From positions 1-46,660 of the forward strand of contig CAMECH010000020.1 of assembly GCA_945913015.1 (NCBI GenBank): a stretch of 46,660 bases of DNA. The letters are read 5' to 3'. The stretch comes from an uncultured Bacteroides sp. Lineage in GTDB: Bacteria; Bacillota; Clostridia; Lachnospirales; Lachnospiraceae. The position numbers were made by a program, and so were the translations under genes. Of the stretch, positions 9,477-17,352 are shown one piece after another (position 1 is the first letter of the stretch; each line of letters begins with the position of its first letter). A model generated the notes under the pieces. That model ran no database searches. It was not told the DNA's origin and was given only the letters and a program-made list of their open reading frames with translations.

Positions 9477-9761
9477 TCACTGCATGACACTGCATGAAAA
9501 ACCGACACTCACATGCAGTCCTGTGCTCTCCTTCTCGGCACACTCAAGCATATGGCATAAAGCATCAAAATACTCATCCCCAAGTGTACTTTTCAAATCA
9601 TCCGCATTGATAATCTCTACATTTCTATATGAAAATCCCGTTGTGATAATATCATGCAGTGCATCAAGATTACTTCCCATATCGCAGGAAATCTGTGACC
9701 TGACCGAGTCATACATTGAATTTCTGTCACTGATTTTCTTTCCGTCAATAATTATTTTCAT
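9477..9761 (-). CDS. Barstar-family ribonuclease inhibitor
   Basis: A 94-residue barstar-like protein (starting MKIIIDGKKI). It carries the family helix MGSNLDALHDIIT near 30-42, an acidic second helix (ADDLKSTLGDEYFDAL) and a C-terminal beta strand. Barstar blocks barnase-type RNases by inserting an acidic helix into the active site; it lies directly downstream of a barnase-like gene here. The start at 9761 fits the usual N-terminus and has AGGGAA eight bases upstream. An in-frame ATG at 9824 would add 21 poorly family-like residues but sits two bases after the RNase stop, so coupled translation from there cannot be excluded. No signal peptide, so the inhibitor is cytoplasmic. Confidence 0.85.
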   Translation of the reverse strand: MKIIIDGKKISDRNSMYDSVRSQISCDMGSNLDALHDIITTGFSYRNVEIINADDLKSTLGDEYFDALCHMLECAEKESTGLHVSVGFSCSVMQ

Positions 9762-9826
9762 AACCGCTTTCCCTGCCTTATCCGGCACCTGCCTTCTGCT
9801 ATTCTCATCTTCCGCCGCTCTCATTG

Positions 9827-10378
9827 CTATGGTTTTCCGTAGAGCAGTGTAAATGTCTCGTAATGGTCATCAGTATAATAAATGAGTCCGTCATTTGAAA
9901 ATACTATGCGTTTGGCACCACGGCCTGATTGTCCGATTGTATCAATATCACACTCTGTATATACGCGTCCATCCTTCTTCGGAAGCCGTCCCTCATAATT
10001 GCCAAACCTGTCACCGCCTATACTCTTTCCCGGTGCATATTTTTCAAGTGAGCCTCCGCTCCATCCCAGCTTCTGCGCATCTTCCTTTTTAATAAAGTTG
10101 CCCGGAAGCTTTCCATATGTATTGATATAAAGCGCTACGTCATCTTTTGATGTGTACGAGCCATTTACATCCAAAGCCGCTTTCTTCGTGGCTACAGTTT
10201 TCTGTGATACTGTCTGCTGTTGTACTGTCTGCTGTGTCGTCTGTTGTGTTGCCTGCTGTGTTGTCTGCTGCTGTACTGTCTGCTGCTGTACTGTCTGCCT
10301 TGAGTTACCGCATGCCGTGATTCCAAGCAGTGAAAAAATCAGCAGAAAAAGTATCTGAAGTCTTTTAAATCTTTTCAT
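9827..10378 (-). CDS. Barnase-family ribonuclease, predicted lipoprotein
   Basis: A 183-residue protein with a type II signal peptide (lipobox ITAC, lipidated Cys23), a low-complexity Gln/Thr/Val linker (about 28-62) and a barnase domain (about 72-183). Family landmarks include YINTYGKLPGNFIKKEDA, APGKSIGGDRFGNYEGRLP, the ECDI glutamate (Glu142), KRIVFSNDGLIYYT (Arg157) and DDHYETF (His172). These three match the catalytic Glu73, Arg87 and His102 of barnase, so the enzyme should be active. Lipidation implies display on the outer face of the membrane rather than release. Barstar follows two bases downstream. No convincing Shine-Dalgarno precedes the ATG, and a nested hairpin ends 18 bases upstream, suggesting low or regulated translation. 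Confidence 0.88.
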   Translation of the reverse strand: MKRFKRLQILFLLIFSLLGITACGNSRQTVQQQTVQQQTTQQATQQTTQQTVQQQTVSQKTVATKKAALDVNGSYTSKDDVALYINTYGKLPGNFIKKEDAQKLGWSGGSLEKYAPGKSIGGDRFGNYEGRLPKKDGRVYTECDIDTIGQSGRGAKRIVFSNDGLIYYTDDHYETFTLLYGKP

Positions 10379-10395
10379 ATATTAATATCCATTCT

Positions 10396-10477
10396 GCAGA
10401 CGCTTCAGAGTAGAATAAATCGCGAGTCAAATATCTGAATTTGGCTCGCGATAATAGCTTGATTGTGGCGTCTGCAT
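10396..10477 (-). promoter_or_regulatory. Nested hairpin in the barnase leader / fprA trailer
   Basis: Outer arms TGCAGACGC (10396-10404) and GCGTCTGCA (10469-10477) enclose a second stem, CGCGAGTCAAAT (10420-10431) with ATTTGGCTCGCG (10438-10449), 12 pairs with one mismatch or wobble. The element lies between the fprA stop and the barnase start, with no strong U-run. Two smaller hairpins (GGAAC/GTTCC and GCATCA/TGATGC) lie between it and fprA. It could terminate fprA imperfectly or restrict barnase expression. Confidence 0.6.
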
Positions 10478-10530
10478 CACAAACAGCCGTGTAAATATAT
10501 GATGCCGGAACTTATTACCTGTTCCGTCAG

Positions 10531-11727
10531 TTACATACTCGCCTTAATGGCATTAGCAAGAGCTTCGATACTGTCAAGCTGTTCCGGCTTTACAGAAGAT
10601 TTTATTGAAACTGTCTCCTCAAGCACGTTAAGATTCTTGCACTTTGCAAGCAGTTCTTTTGTCTGCTTTGCAGTCATTGCTGCCCATGTACCGTTTTCCA
10701 CAAGTGCCACGGTTCTGTTCTGAAGATTATGAGCAACCAGATCGTGAATAAGATTTTCCATATTTACAAAGATGCCGCCGTTATAAGTAGCTGAGGCAAG
10801 CACAATATGGCTGTATTCAAATGCTGCCGACACGATTTCTGAAGCAGGAACAACCGAAACGTCAAACATTTTTGTAGCTATGCCAAGTTCATTAAGACGG
10901 CATGCAAGGATTTCTGCTGCATTTTCAGTATTGCCGTATATTGAACCATATGCTATGACTACGCCTGTTTTCTCCGGCTCATATTTACTCCATTTATCAT
11001 ATTTCTCAATATATTTTTCAAAATCCTTTCTCCACACAAATCCATGAAGCGGGCAAATCATTGAAATTTCAAGTGCAGAAGCTTTCTTGAGAAGTGCCTG
11101 AACCTGAGCGCCGTATTTTCCGACTATATTGGTATAGTAACGGCGTGCCTCATCAAGATAATCTCTGTAAAAATCAACTTCATCGGCAAAAAGTGCGCCG
11201 TTCAATGCACCAAAGCAGCCAAATGCGTCTGCCGAGAACAGAATTTTGTCAGTCTTATCATATGTCACCATAACCTCCGGCCAGTGTACCATCGGTGCCA
11301 TAATAAATGTAAAGCAGTGTTTTCCCGTTACAAACTCATCACCTTCTGCGACAAGCTTTACCCTTGAATCAATATCAAAATCAAAGAACTGTTTAATCAT
11401 TGCAACTACTTTTGCATTAGTTACAATTGTCACTTCCGGATATCTTCTTACAACGTCATGAATAAGTGCACAGTGATCCGGCTCCATATGCTGTATAACC
11501 ATATAATCAAGAGTGCGTCCGTTAAGGGCATGTTCAACATTTTCAAAGAAAATCCCCGCGATTGATGAATCGGCAGTATCAAAAAGCACTGTTTTTTCAT
11601 CAAGCAGCAGATATGAATTATATGACACACCGTAAGGCACCTTGTAAACACCTTCAAAAAGTGACAGTCTGCGGTTATTACCGCCAACCCAAATTAAATC
11701 TTCTGTTACATTTCTAGTACAATACAT
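10531..11727 (-). CDS. fprA: FprA-type flavodiiron protein
   Basis: A 398-residue A-type flavoprotein that reduces O2 and/or NO in anaerobes. The N-terminal metallo-beta-lactamase-like domain (about 1-250) carries the diiron ligands in HMEPDH (79-84), MVHWPE (His147 region), SADAFG (Asp167 region) and PLHG (His near 227). The C-terminal flavodoxin domain (about 255-398) has the FMN loop YGSIYGNTENAA and SATYNGG. No rubredoxin domain is fused, so electrons must come from a separate donor. RBS GGAGG precedes the ATG. A TATAAT-like box about 30 bases upstream suggests its own promoter in the 92-base gap after larO. Confidence 0.93.
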   Translation of the reverse strand: MYCTRNVTEDLIWVGGNNRRLSLFEGVYKVPYGVSYNSYLLLDEKTVLFDTADSSIAGIFFENVEHALNGRTLDYMVIQHMEPDHCALIHDVVRRYPEVTIVTNAKVVAMIKQFFDFDIDSRVKLVAEGDEFVTGKHCFTFIMAPMVHWPEVMVTYDKTDKILFSADAFGCFGALNGALFADEVDFYRDYLDEARRYYTNIVGKYGAQVQALLKKASALEISMICPLHGFVWRKDFEKYIEKYDKWSKYEPEKTGVVIAYGSIYGNTENAAEILACRLNELGIATKMFDVSVVPASEIVSAAFEYSHIVLASATYNGGIFVNMENLIHDLVAHNLQNRTVALVENGTWAAMTAKQTKELLAKCKNLNVLEETVSIKSSVKPEQLDSIEALANAIKASM

Positions 11728-11819
11728 AGTGCTACCTCCATATTACATATTATTAACATTATACATCGTTTTATATAGTTATTAAAGCTATTTTTTAAGC
11801 TCGTTTTTCTAAGCGTTTT

Positions 11820-12527
11820 CTAAAGCCCGTTTTCCAGCAAAAGCTGTTCGTTGCCGATTATATCTTTGGTCGCCCCCTCACAGACAATTTTTCCCCCGGC
11901 CATAAGTATAGTGCGGCTGCACGTCTGCTTTATAAAATCAATATCGTGCGATGCTATTATTTTCAGATGCTCAAAGCTGTTAAGAATTGAAATCAGATTT
12001 CGCCTGTTTCTCGGGTCAAGCGATACCGACGGCTCGTCCATAAGTATTATATCCGGCGTCATAGACAGAATTGTCGCAATCGAGACAAGTTTTTTCTCTC
12101 CGCCTGACAGTTTATATATCGGTCTGTCTGCAAGGTGTGTCACATTTACCATTTCAAGTGCATTATTTACCCTTTTTTCCACTTCGCTTTCAGGAAGTCC
12201 GTAATTAGCCGGAGCAAATGCTACATCTTCCCTGACTGTTGACATAAAAAGCTGGCTTTCCGAATCCTGAAAAACATAGCCTATTTTCTCGCGTATATGC
12301 CGGAGTGTATCTTTCTGCACCGGTATTTCCTCTACACGTATACTTCCTTCAAAATCCGTATAAAGTCCCACAAGAAGCTTGAGAAGTGTTGATTTTCCCG
12401 CTCCGTTGGCACCTATTATTCCTATTGAATCATTTTCTGACGCGTGAAACGATATATTTTCAAGGACATTTTTATTCCTGTCATATCCAAAGCAGACATC
12501 TTTGACATCAATATGTATGTGGCTCAA
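11820..12527 (-). CDS. larO: Nickel/cobalt ECF transporter ATPase (LarO/CbiO type)
   Basis: A 235-residue ABC ATPase energising an energy-coupling-factor metal importer. Walker A IGANGAGKSTLLKLL near 40, Q-loop VFQDSESQLF near 88, signature LSGGEKK near 143, Walker B IILMDEPSVSLD near 163, and the switch histidine in IASHDIDF. It starts with TTG at 12527, supported by AAGGAG seven bases upstream. Last gene of the larE-B-C-MN-Q-O operon, separated from larQ by a hairpin. Substrate is inferred from context as nickel for the pincer cofactor; cobalt cannot be excluded by sequence. Confidence 0.88.
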   Translation of the reverse strand: MSHIHIDVKDVCFGYDRNKNVLENISFHASENDSIGIIGANGAGKSTLLKLLVGLYTDFEGSIRVEEIPVQKDTLRHIREKIGYVFQDSESQLFMSTVREDVAFAPANYGLPESEVEKRVNNALEMVNVTHLADRPIYKLSGGEKKLVSIATILSMTPDIILMDEPSVSLDPRNRRNLISILNSFEHLKIIASHDIDFIKQTCSRTILMAGGKIVCEGATKDIIGNEQLLLENGL

Positions 12528-12558
12528 TGTTGAACTCCTTTCATAGTTTATTGCATAC

Positions 12559-12589
12559 AGGCGGTTGCGAAACTCTTCCGCAATCGCCT
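12559..12589 (-). promoter_or_regulatory. Intercistronic hairpin between larQ and larO
   Basis: AGGCGGTTGCG (12559-12569) pairs with CGCAATCGCCT (12579-12589): 11 pairs with one G-U, starting three bases after the larQ stop. No U-run follows, so it is more likely a stabilising or processing hairpin setting the larO:larQ ratio than a full terminator. Confidence 0.7.
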
Positions 12590-12591
12590 AT

Positions 12592-13395
12592 TTATTTCAT
12601 AATCATGTTGCCCACCAGTTCAAACAGATGTACATAGCGGAGAAACAGTATAAGCGCGCTCAGTGATATAAGGTAAATCCAGTCATTACCGCATAATTGG
12701 GTACTGTTTTCACGCTTGAATTCCCCGTCAAATCCTCGCAGGCACATACTTTCATATACTGCTGAAGCCCTGTCCATTGCCCGAAGCAAAATAAGCCCCG
12801 CAAGCGAGCCCCACGCCTTGTAGCTGATACCTTTCTGATTGGGGGCACGAAGTGCATACGCCTGCGTCATGCGGTTTACTTCCTGAAGAAAAAGTGTCAC
12901 ATACCGATAGATAAGAAGAATGAGCGTAACAAATATTTTCGGTACATGGAGCATTCTTAGTGCCCGGCATATATCTTCAATTTTGGAAGATGCAATGAGA
13001 ATATATGCCGCAAGCACTGTAAATACGCCTTTTATTATGAGCGTTACCATTGTAATCATGCCTCTTGTGATTCCGACGCTCCCAGCATAAAACAATATCT
13101 CCCTGTCAAAAAACGGATTAAAAAGCCCTACAAGGCACACAAGCGGCAACACGATTCTAAGTCTTTTCAGGCACATTTTTAAATCAAGCTCCGCTGTAAT
13201 AAAAATTAAAACAGGATATAATATCATGGAAAGTAACCCATTTATATCAGTACTATCAAATGACACGACAATAAATATGTATATAAATGTTACAAGAAGC
13301 TTAACAAGCGGATGCAGCTTGTTTATCCATTTGTCCTCGGAAGCCATCGCATCCATCGCATGGATTTCGTGAATTGCGCCTTCAATTTTACTCAT
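12592..13395 (-). CDS. larQ: ECF metal transporter transmembrane subunit (LarQ/CbiQ type)
   Basis: A 267-residue T-component of a nickel/cobalt importer with about five membrane helices. It shows the family features KLHPLVKLLVTF near 30, the coupling-helix region containing ALRMLHVPKIFVTLILLIYR, and MTQAYALRAPNQ, which contact the ATPase. The ATG at 13395 has AGGAG seven to eight bases upstream and overlaps the larMN stop by eight bases, so it is favoured over an in-frame upstream codon at 13458. Lies between larMN and larO. Confidence 0.88.
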   Translation of the reverse strand: MSKIEGAIHEIHAMDAMASEDKWINKLHPLVKLLVTFIYIFIVVSFDSTDINGLLSMILYPVLIFITAELDLKMCLKRLRIVLPLVCLVGLFNPFFDREILFYAGSVGITRGMITMVTLIIKGVFTVLAAYILIASSKIEDICRALRMLHVPKIFVTLILLIYRYVTLFLQEVNRMTQAYALRAPNQKGISYKAWGSLAGLILLRAMDRASAVYESMCLRGFDGEFKRENSTQLCGNDWIYLISLSALILFLRYVHLFELVGNMIMK

Positions 13396-14386
13396 TAGAT
13401 TTTCTCCTGAAAAATCTGAATATATAGCAACAAATGACACACAATGACACAACCACAATAGCGCCTACGATTCCGGATATCGTTGTACCAAATATGTTAT
13501 CTGAATCTTTTATTGCATAGTCGGGAAGTATCGCTGTTTTATCCTGAATTTCCGCCATTGTGTTATATATTATTCCATCCGCCTCAAGTTCAGCAGTGCC
13601 TGCTACCTTCTCCATTGACCACTCAAGTCCGTCAGGATATGAGGATGCAATAAGTGACAACCCACCACCTATTATTACCGACGCTGCTGCCAGAATAATT
13701 ATTGTTGTTTTAAATGATAACTTCCGTTTTGCATTATTACTCTTTTCAACACCCCATAAAAGCTCAGGTCTTGCATCATACACAAAACATAGCACTGCTG
13801 CTGTAATGAGTCCTTCCACCAGACCGATTGCAAGGTGAATCGGCTGCATCATCCCTGCAAACACACCGAAAGGAAGTTCCGTTATCCCTGATGCAAGCGT
13901 CTCAAGACATACTGAAAATGCCCCCATCTGCAAAGTTACTATACATCCGAGTATTGATGCAACCGTAATCTTAATTCTGCCTGCTCCATTCTTCATAATT
14001 GGCTTCCATATAAGCATTGCTCCTATAAAGCAGCCGTAAAATGCCATATTCCATATATTGCATCCGAGTGCCAGAAGCCCTCCGTCTGCAAACATAAGAC
14101 ACTGGATTAAAAGCACTCCAATCATTGTAAGAAAGCCGGCATAAGGCCCTAACAGCGCTGACAGAAGCATTCCGCCGCAAAGATGCCCCGAAGAACCTGT
14201 CCCCGGAATTGTAAAATTAATCATCTGAGTTGCGAAAACAAATGCTCCCATTACCCCCATAACCGGTATTTTCTTTGGGTCATTCTCTAATCGTACCTTT
14301 TTTACTGAACAGCCTGCCGCCACTGTCGAGCAGGCATACATTGTTGCCGCCACCGCCGGTGCGACAAGTGCATCTGCCATATGCAT
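13388..14386 (-). CDS. larMN: Fused CbiM/CbiN-type nickel/cobalt S-component
   Basis: A 332-residue substrate-binding membrane protein. The N-terminus MHMADALV provides the metal-ligating Met1/His2 typical of CbiM/NikM, and a further histidine lies in the GSSGHLCGG motif near 65. About seven membrane helices run to about residue 210. After a polar linker, a CbiN/NikN-like tail follows: a helix (about 224-248), an extracytoplasmic segment with YPDGLEWSMEKVAG, and a last helix (about 300-325). M and N are thus one polypeptide. The ATG has GGAGGG five bases upstream. It follows larC by 30 bases and overlaps larQ. Nickel specificity is inferred from the lar context. Confidence 0.87.
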   Translation of the reverse strand: MHMADALVAPAVAATMYACSTVAAGCSVKKVRLENDPKKIPVMGVMGAFVFATQMINFTIPGTGSSGHLCGGMLLSALLGPYAGFLTMIGVLLIQCLMFADGGLLALGCNIWNMAFYGCFIGAMLIWKPIMKNGAGRIKITVASILGCIVTLQMGAFSVCLETLASGITELPFGVFAGMMQPIHLAIGLVEGLITAAVLCFVYDARPELLWGVEKSNNAKRKLSFKTTIIILAAASVIIGGGLSLIASSYPDGLEWSMEKVAGTAELEADGIIYNTMAEIQDKTAILPDYAIKDSDNIFGTTISGIVGAIVVVSLCVICCYIFRFFRRKSNE

Positions 14387-14416
14387 ATTTACCCTCCATT
14401 CCGGAATGCTAAAGCA

Positions 14417-15694
14417 TTAATCTGCATTCCCTAAACTTTTCACTGCTTCTGCTCTTATTTTGTTAATAGATTCTTCGTTTTCCTCTGCAATCCTCTTCAA
14501 ATCCTCATACTCCGGTTTCCGGCGCATCACCCCGAAGCCTGTTGCCTCTTTATAGTGTATGGCTCCATATTGTGTATCTATTATTCCGGTTGACCTGTCC
14601 AGAGTCGTTCTCCTGCAATAATACTCTCTTATCCCAAGCGTGGTAGTATGCTTGAAAATAAGCTGTATCATTTTATCTTTATCATTTTTACCGCACATAA
14701 CTGTAAGCATCGTCCCCGGTCTTGACTTCTTCATTCCGATTGCAGTCGTATATACATCAAGTGCTCCCGCTTTCATCATAATTTCTGTTGCAAACCCTAT
14801 ATCCTCCGGAGTCATGTCATCAAGATTACAGCAAAGTTCAACGATGAAATCTGCTGATTCATCAGTATTTCCAAGCATTGCCCTCATACAGTTTGCAACT
14901 TCAAAATCCTTATTTCCCATTCCATAGCCTATTTTTTCAGTTGCCATTACAGGCATATTGCCGAACTCATCCGCAAAATGTTTGATAAGCGCAGCTCCTG
15001 TAGGAGTACAAAGCTCTCCCCTTATTGTGCCGGACTGTGCCGGAATTCCCTGAAGTATCAGTGCAGTGGCAGGCGCAGGCACCGGAAGTATCCCATGCGC
15101 ACAGCGTACCTGTCCGAATCCCGTTGTAACCGGTGAAACAATAACCCTGTCCGCACCGATTTCATCAAACAGAATACAGCACCCTACAATATCGGCTATT
15201 GCATCCTTGCTTCCTACCTCATGGAAATGTATTTCGCTCACACTTCTTCCATGCACCCTGCTCTCAGCTTCTGCAATAATCTCATATACAGCCAAAGCGT
15301 CACTGATAACCTTCTTTGGAACATCCATATTTTCAAGGATGTTCTTTATATCCTGCATTGAAGCCCCATGATGATGCTCATGCATATGTATGTCATCATG
15401 TTCATACATATACCCGTCATCGTTCTCATGAGTATGTCCGTTATCACGCTCATGAATATGTCCGTTTATATGAACATCATTGCTCTGCTCCTCAGCACCA
15501 CCAACGGTCACCCTGACATGGGTACCTGTTATTCCGCATTTTACTGATGGTTCAGCATCAACATGTACTCCGTCCAATCCAAGTCCGTTCATTTTATCAA
15601 GAAATTTCTGTCTGTCCGGTATCAGTTCAAGCAGCGCCCCCATCAGCATATCTCCCGCTGCTCCCATTGAACATTCAATATACAGTGTTTTCAA
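14417..15694 (-). CDS. larC: Nickel pincer cofactor biosynthesis protein LarC (nickel insertion)
   Basis: A 425-residue DUF111 protein that inserts nickel into the dithio-pincer precursor, using CTP. It begins IECSMGAAGDMLMGALLEL, has a histidine-rich loop (about 72-112), HFHEVGSKDAIADIVG near 155, the GELCTPTGAALI segment near 226, and ECF-like C-terminal LarC2 region with NLDDMTPEDIGFA near 290. In Lactobacillus plantarum LarC arises by frameshifting between larC1 and larC2; here both halves are in one uninterrupted frame. The start is TTG with AGAGG six bases upstream. Follows larB by 52 bases. Confidence 0.92.
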   Translation of the reverse strand: MKTLYIECSMGAAGDMLMGALLELIPDRQKFLDKMNGLGLDGVHVDAEPSVKCGITGTHVRVTVGGAEEQSNDVHINGHIHERDNGHTHENDDGYMYEHDDIHMHEHHHGASMQDIKNILENMDVPKKVISDALAVYEIIAEAESRVHGRSVSEIHFHEVGSKDAIADIVGCCILFDEIGADRVIVSPVTTGFGQVRCAHGILPVPAPATALILQGIPAQSGTIRGELCTPTGAALIKHFADEFGNMPVMATEKIGYGMGNKDFEVANCMRAMLGNTDESADFIVELCCNLDDMTPEDIGFATEIMMKAGALDVYTTAIGMKKSRPGTMLTVMCGKNDKDKMIQLIFKHTTTLGIREYYCRRTTLDRSTGIIDTQYGAIHYKEATGFGVMRRKPEYEDLKRIAEENEESINKIRAEAVKSLGNAD

Positions 15695-15746
15695 CCTTTT
15701 CCTCTTTTCTGTGCCGTCTTATCAAAGCACCATACATATTGTTTTA

Positions 15747-16508
15747 TTATAATTCTTTTGGCTTCATGTGATTAATCATACTTGCCATATATCCTGCTCC
15801 AAATCCGTTGTCGATATTTACAACGCTCACACCGCTGGCACATGAATTAAGCATTGAAAGCAGCGCCGACAATCCGTTAAAAGATGCTCCGTATCCCACA
15901 CTTGTCGGAACTGCAATCACCGGACAGTCCGCAAGCCCGCCGATAACGCTTGCAAGTGCCCCTTCCATTCCTGCAATTGCAATTATAACCTGTGCTCCCA
16001 TAATATCTTCAATATGCGCCATAAGCCTGTGCAACCCGGCAACTCCTACATCATACAGTCTTACAACTTCATTCCCCAGTGCTTCCGCCGTAAGAGCCGC
16101 CTCCTCGGCTACAGGAATATCACTTGTTCCTCCCGTTGCAACAACAATCTTTCCCATGCCATACGGTTTTGGCATTTCTCCTACAATTCCTAATTTAGAT
16201 ATTTCATCATAATTAATGTCAATCTTATCGGACAGATATTTTGCAGCTTCTTCATTAAGTCTTGTGATAATAATAACTTTCTGGCTATGCTTCTGCATTT
16301 CCTGCACTATACCAAGGACCTGCTCCTTCGTCTTGCCCGCACCGTATATTACCTCTGCCACACCCTGCCTTATTCCTCTGTGAGTGTCAGGTTTTGCATA
16401 TCCCAAATCTGTAAATGGTTCTTCCTTTAGCTTTAATGCCGCCTTCTGTGGCGTCATTTCTCCGTCTGCCACATTTTGCAGAAGCCTCATTAATTCATTT
16501 TCTTCCAT
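15747..16508 (-). CDS. larB: Nickel pincer cofactor biosynthesis protein LarB
   Basis: A 253-residue enzyme that carboxylates and hydrolyses nicotinic acid adenine dinucleotide in the first step of NPN synthesis. The C-terminal half is AIR-carboxylase (PurE)-like: VATGGTSDIPVAEEA near 123, YDVGVAGLHRL near 153, IAIAGMEGALASVIGGL near 178, and VPTSVGYGASFNGLSALL near 200. The N-terminal part has the LGYAKPDTHRGIRQGVAEVIYG segment characteristic of LarB. The ATG at 16508 lies four bases past the larE stop, with AAAGGG upstream; an ATG at 16526 inside larE is less well placed. Confidence 0.94.
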   Translation of the reverse strand: MEENELMRLLQNVADGEMTPQKAALKLKEEPFTDLGYAKPDTHRGIRQGVAEVIYGAGKTKEQVLGIVQEMQKHSQKVIIITRLNEEAAKYLSDKIDINYDEISKLGIVGEMPKPYGMGKIVVATGGTSDIPVAEEAALTAEALGNEVVRLYDVGVAGLHRLMAHIEDIMGAQVIIAIAGMEGALASVIGGLADCPVIAVPTSVGYGASFNGLSALLSMLNSCASGVSVVNIDNGFGAGYMASMINHMKPKEL

Positions 16509-16512
16509 ACCG

Positions 16513-17259
16513 CTATGCCCTTTCATTTAAATCGAGAAACACCCCGTCAAACAATGCACCGACATCTTTCACAATAGCCTGTCTATGCTCAAGTACTTCC
16601 TGCATCTGCGACGATTTCACCTGAATTCTTGCCATGCCGTGAAATACTCTTACCCTGAAATCGGTAAATCCCATTGTCCGCATTATATTCTCTGCCTGTT
16701 CAACTTTCTTAAGCGTACCTGCATATATTGGAAAACCCGGCTGTATTCTGGTTGCAAGACAGGCATACGCCGGTTTATCCCACGTGAAAAGCCCTGCCGC
16801 CTTCGAGCGTTCTCTTACCTGTGCCTTAGTTATGCCACAAAGCTTTAGCGGCGAGAGTACATTCAACTCTTCAAGCGCTTTCATCCCCGGTCTGTCATTT
16901 ACATCATCTGAGGCATTGGTTCCGTCAACGAGTATGTCAAATCCGTCTGCCTTTGCATGTTTGATTATATTCCCCATAATCTGCTGCTTGCAGTAATAAC
17001 ATCTATCCGGCGGATTTTTTATAACATCATCACAGGAAAGTACATCCACATCTACAATATTCAGTTTTACTCCAAGTTCCCCGCAAAATCTCTTTGCATC
17101 CTCTCTCTCAAACTCCGGCTGAAATGCTGACGAAACATAATAGGCCTCTGCCAAAGCTTTGTTTTTCAATGCCTCGTACAGAAGATATGCCGAATCTGTT
17201 CCCCCTGAAAATGCAACGGCCACTTTGTTATGTTGTTTAAAAAATTCATTCAGTTCCAT
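16513..17259 (-). CDS. larE: Nickel pincer cofactor sulfur transferase LarE
   Basis: A 248-residue PP-loop ATPase that adenylates the pincer carboxylates and donates sulfur. PP-loop SGGTDS at 18-23; VDGTNASDD near 112; RPGMKALEEL; and PLKLCGITKAQVR near 137. Cysteines likely to matter are the pair in DRCYYCKQ (87 and 90) and the one in AYACLATR (167). The last is at the position of the sacrificial cysteine in the Lactobacillus enzyme, while a three-cysteine set is the feature reported for 4Fe-4S-dependent LarE proteins. First gene of the lar operon, RBS AGAGGG five bases upstream. Confidence 0.93.
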   Translation of the reverse strand: MELNEFFKQHNKVAVAFSGGTDSAYLLYEALKNKALAEAYYVSSAFQPEFEREDAKRFCGELGVKLNIVDVDVLSCDDVIKNPPDRCYYCKQQIMGNIIKHAKADGFDILVDGTNASDDVNDRPGMKALEELNVLSPLKLCGITKAQVRERSKAAGLFTWDKPAYACLATRIQPGFPIYAGTLKKVEQAENIMRTMGFTDFRVRVFHGMARIQVKSSQMQEVLEHRQAIVKDVGALFDGVFLDLNERA

Positions 17260-17352
17260 TTTTCCCTCTCATGTCAATAAGTATATGGCTATAAAGTAAT
17301 ATGGCTGTTTGCACCTCATAAATGGTGCATCATTTTTGCCTGTAATAAAAAA

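Noticed and set aside
9762-9824. Longer barstar start
   Set aside because: The extra 21 residues do not resemble the family, while the 9761 start matches barstar N-termini. Kept as an alternative only.
10152-10358. Plus-strand Cys-rich reading frame opposite barnase
   Set aside because: It is the antisense of the Gln/Thr repeat linker. No ribosome binding site, and the minus-strand barnase match is unambiguous.
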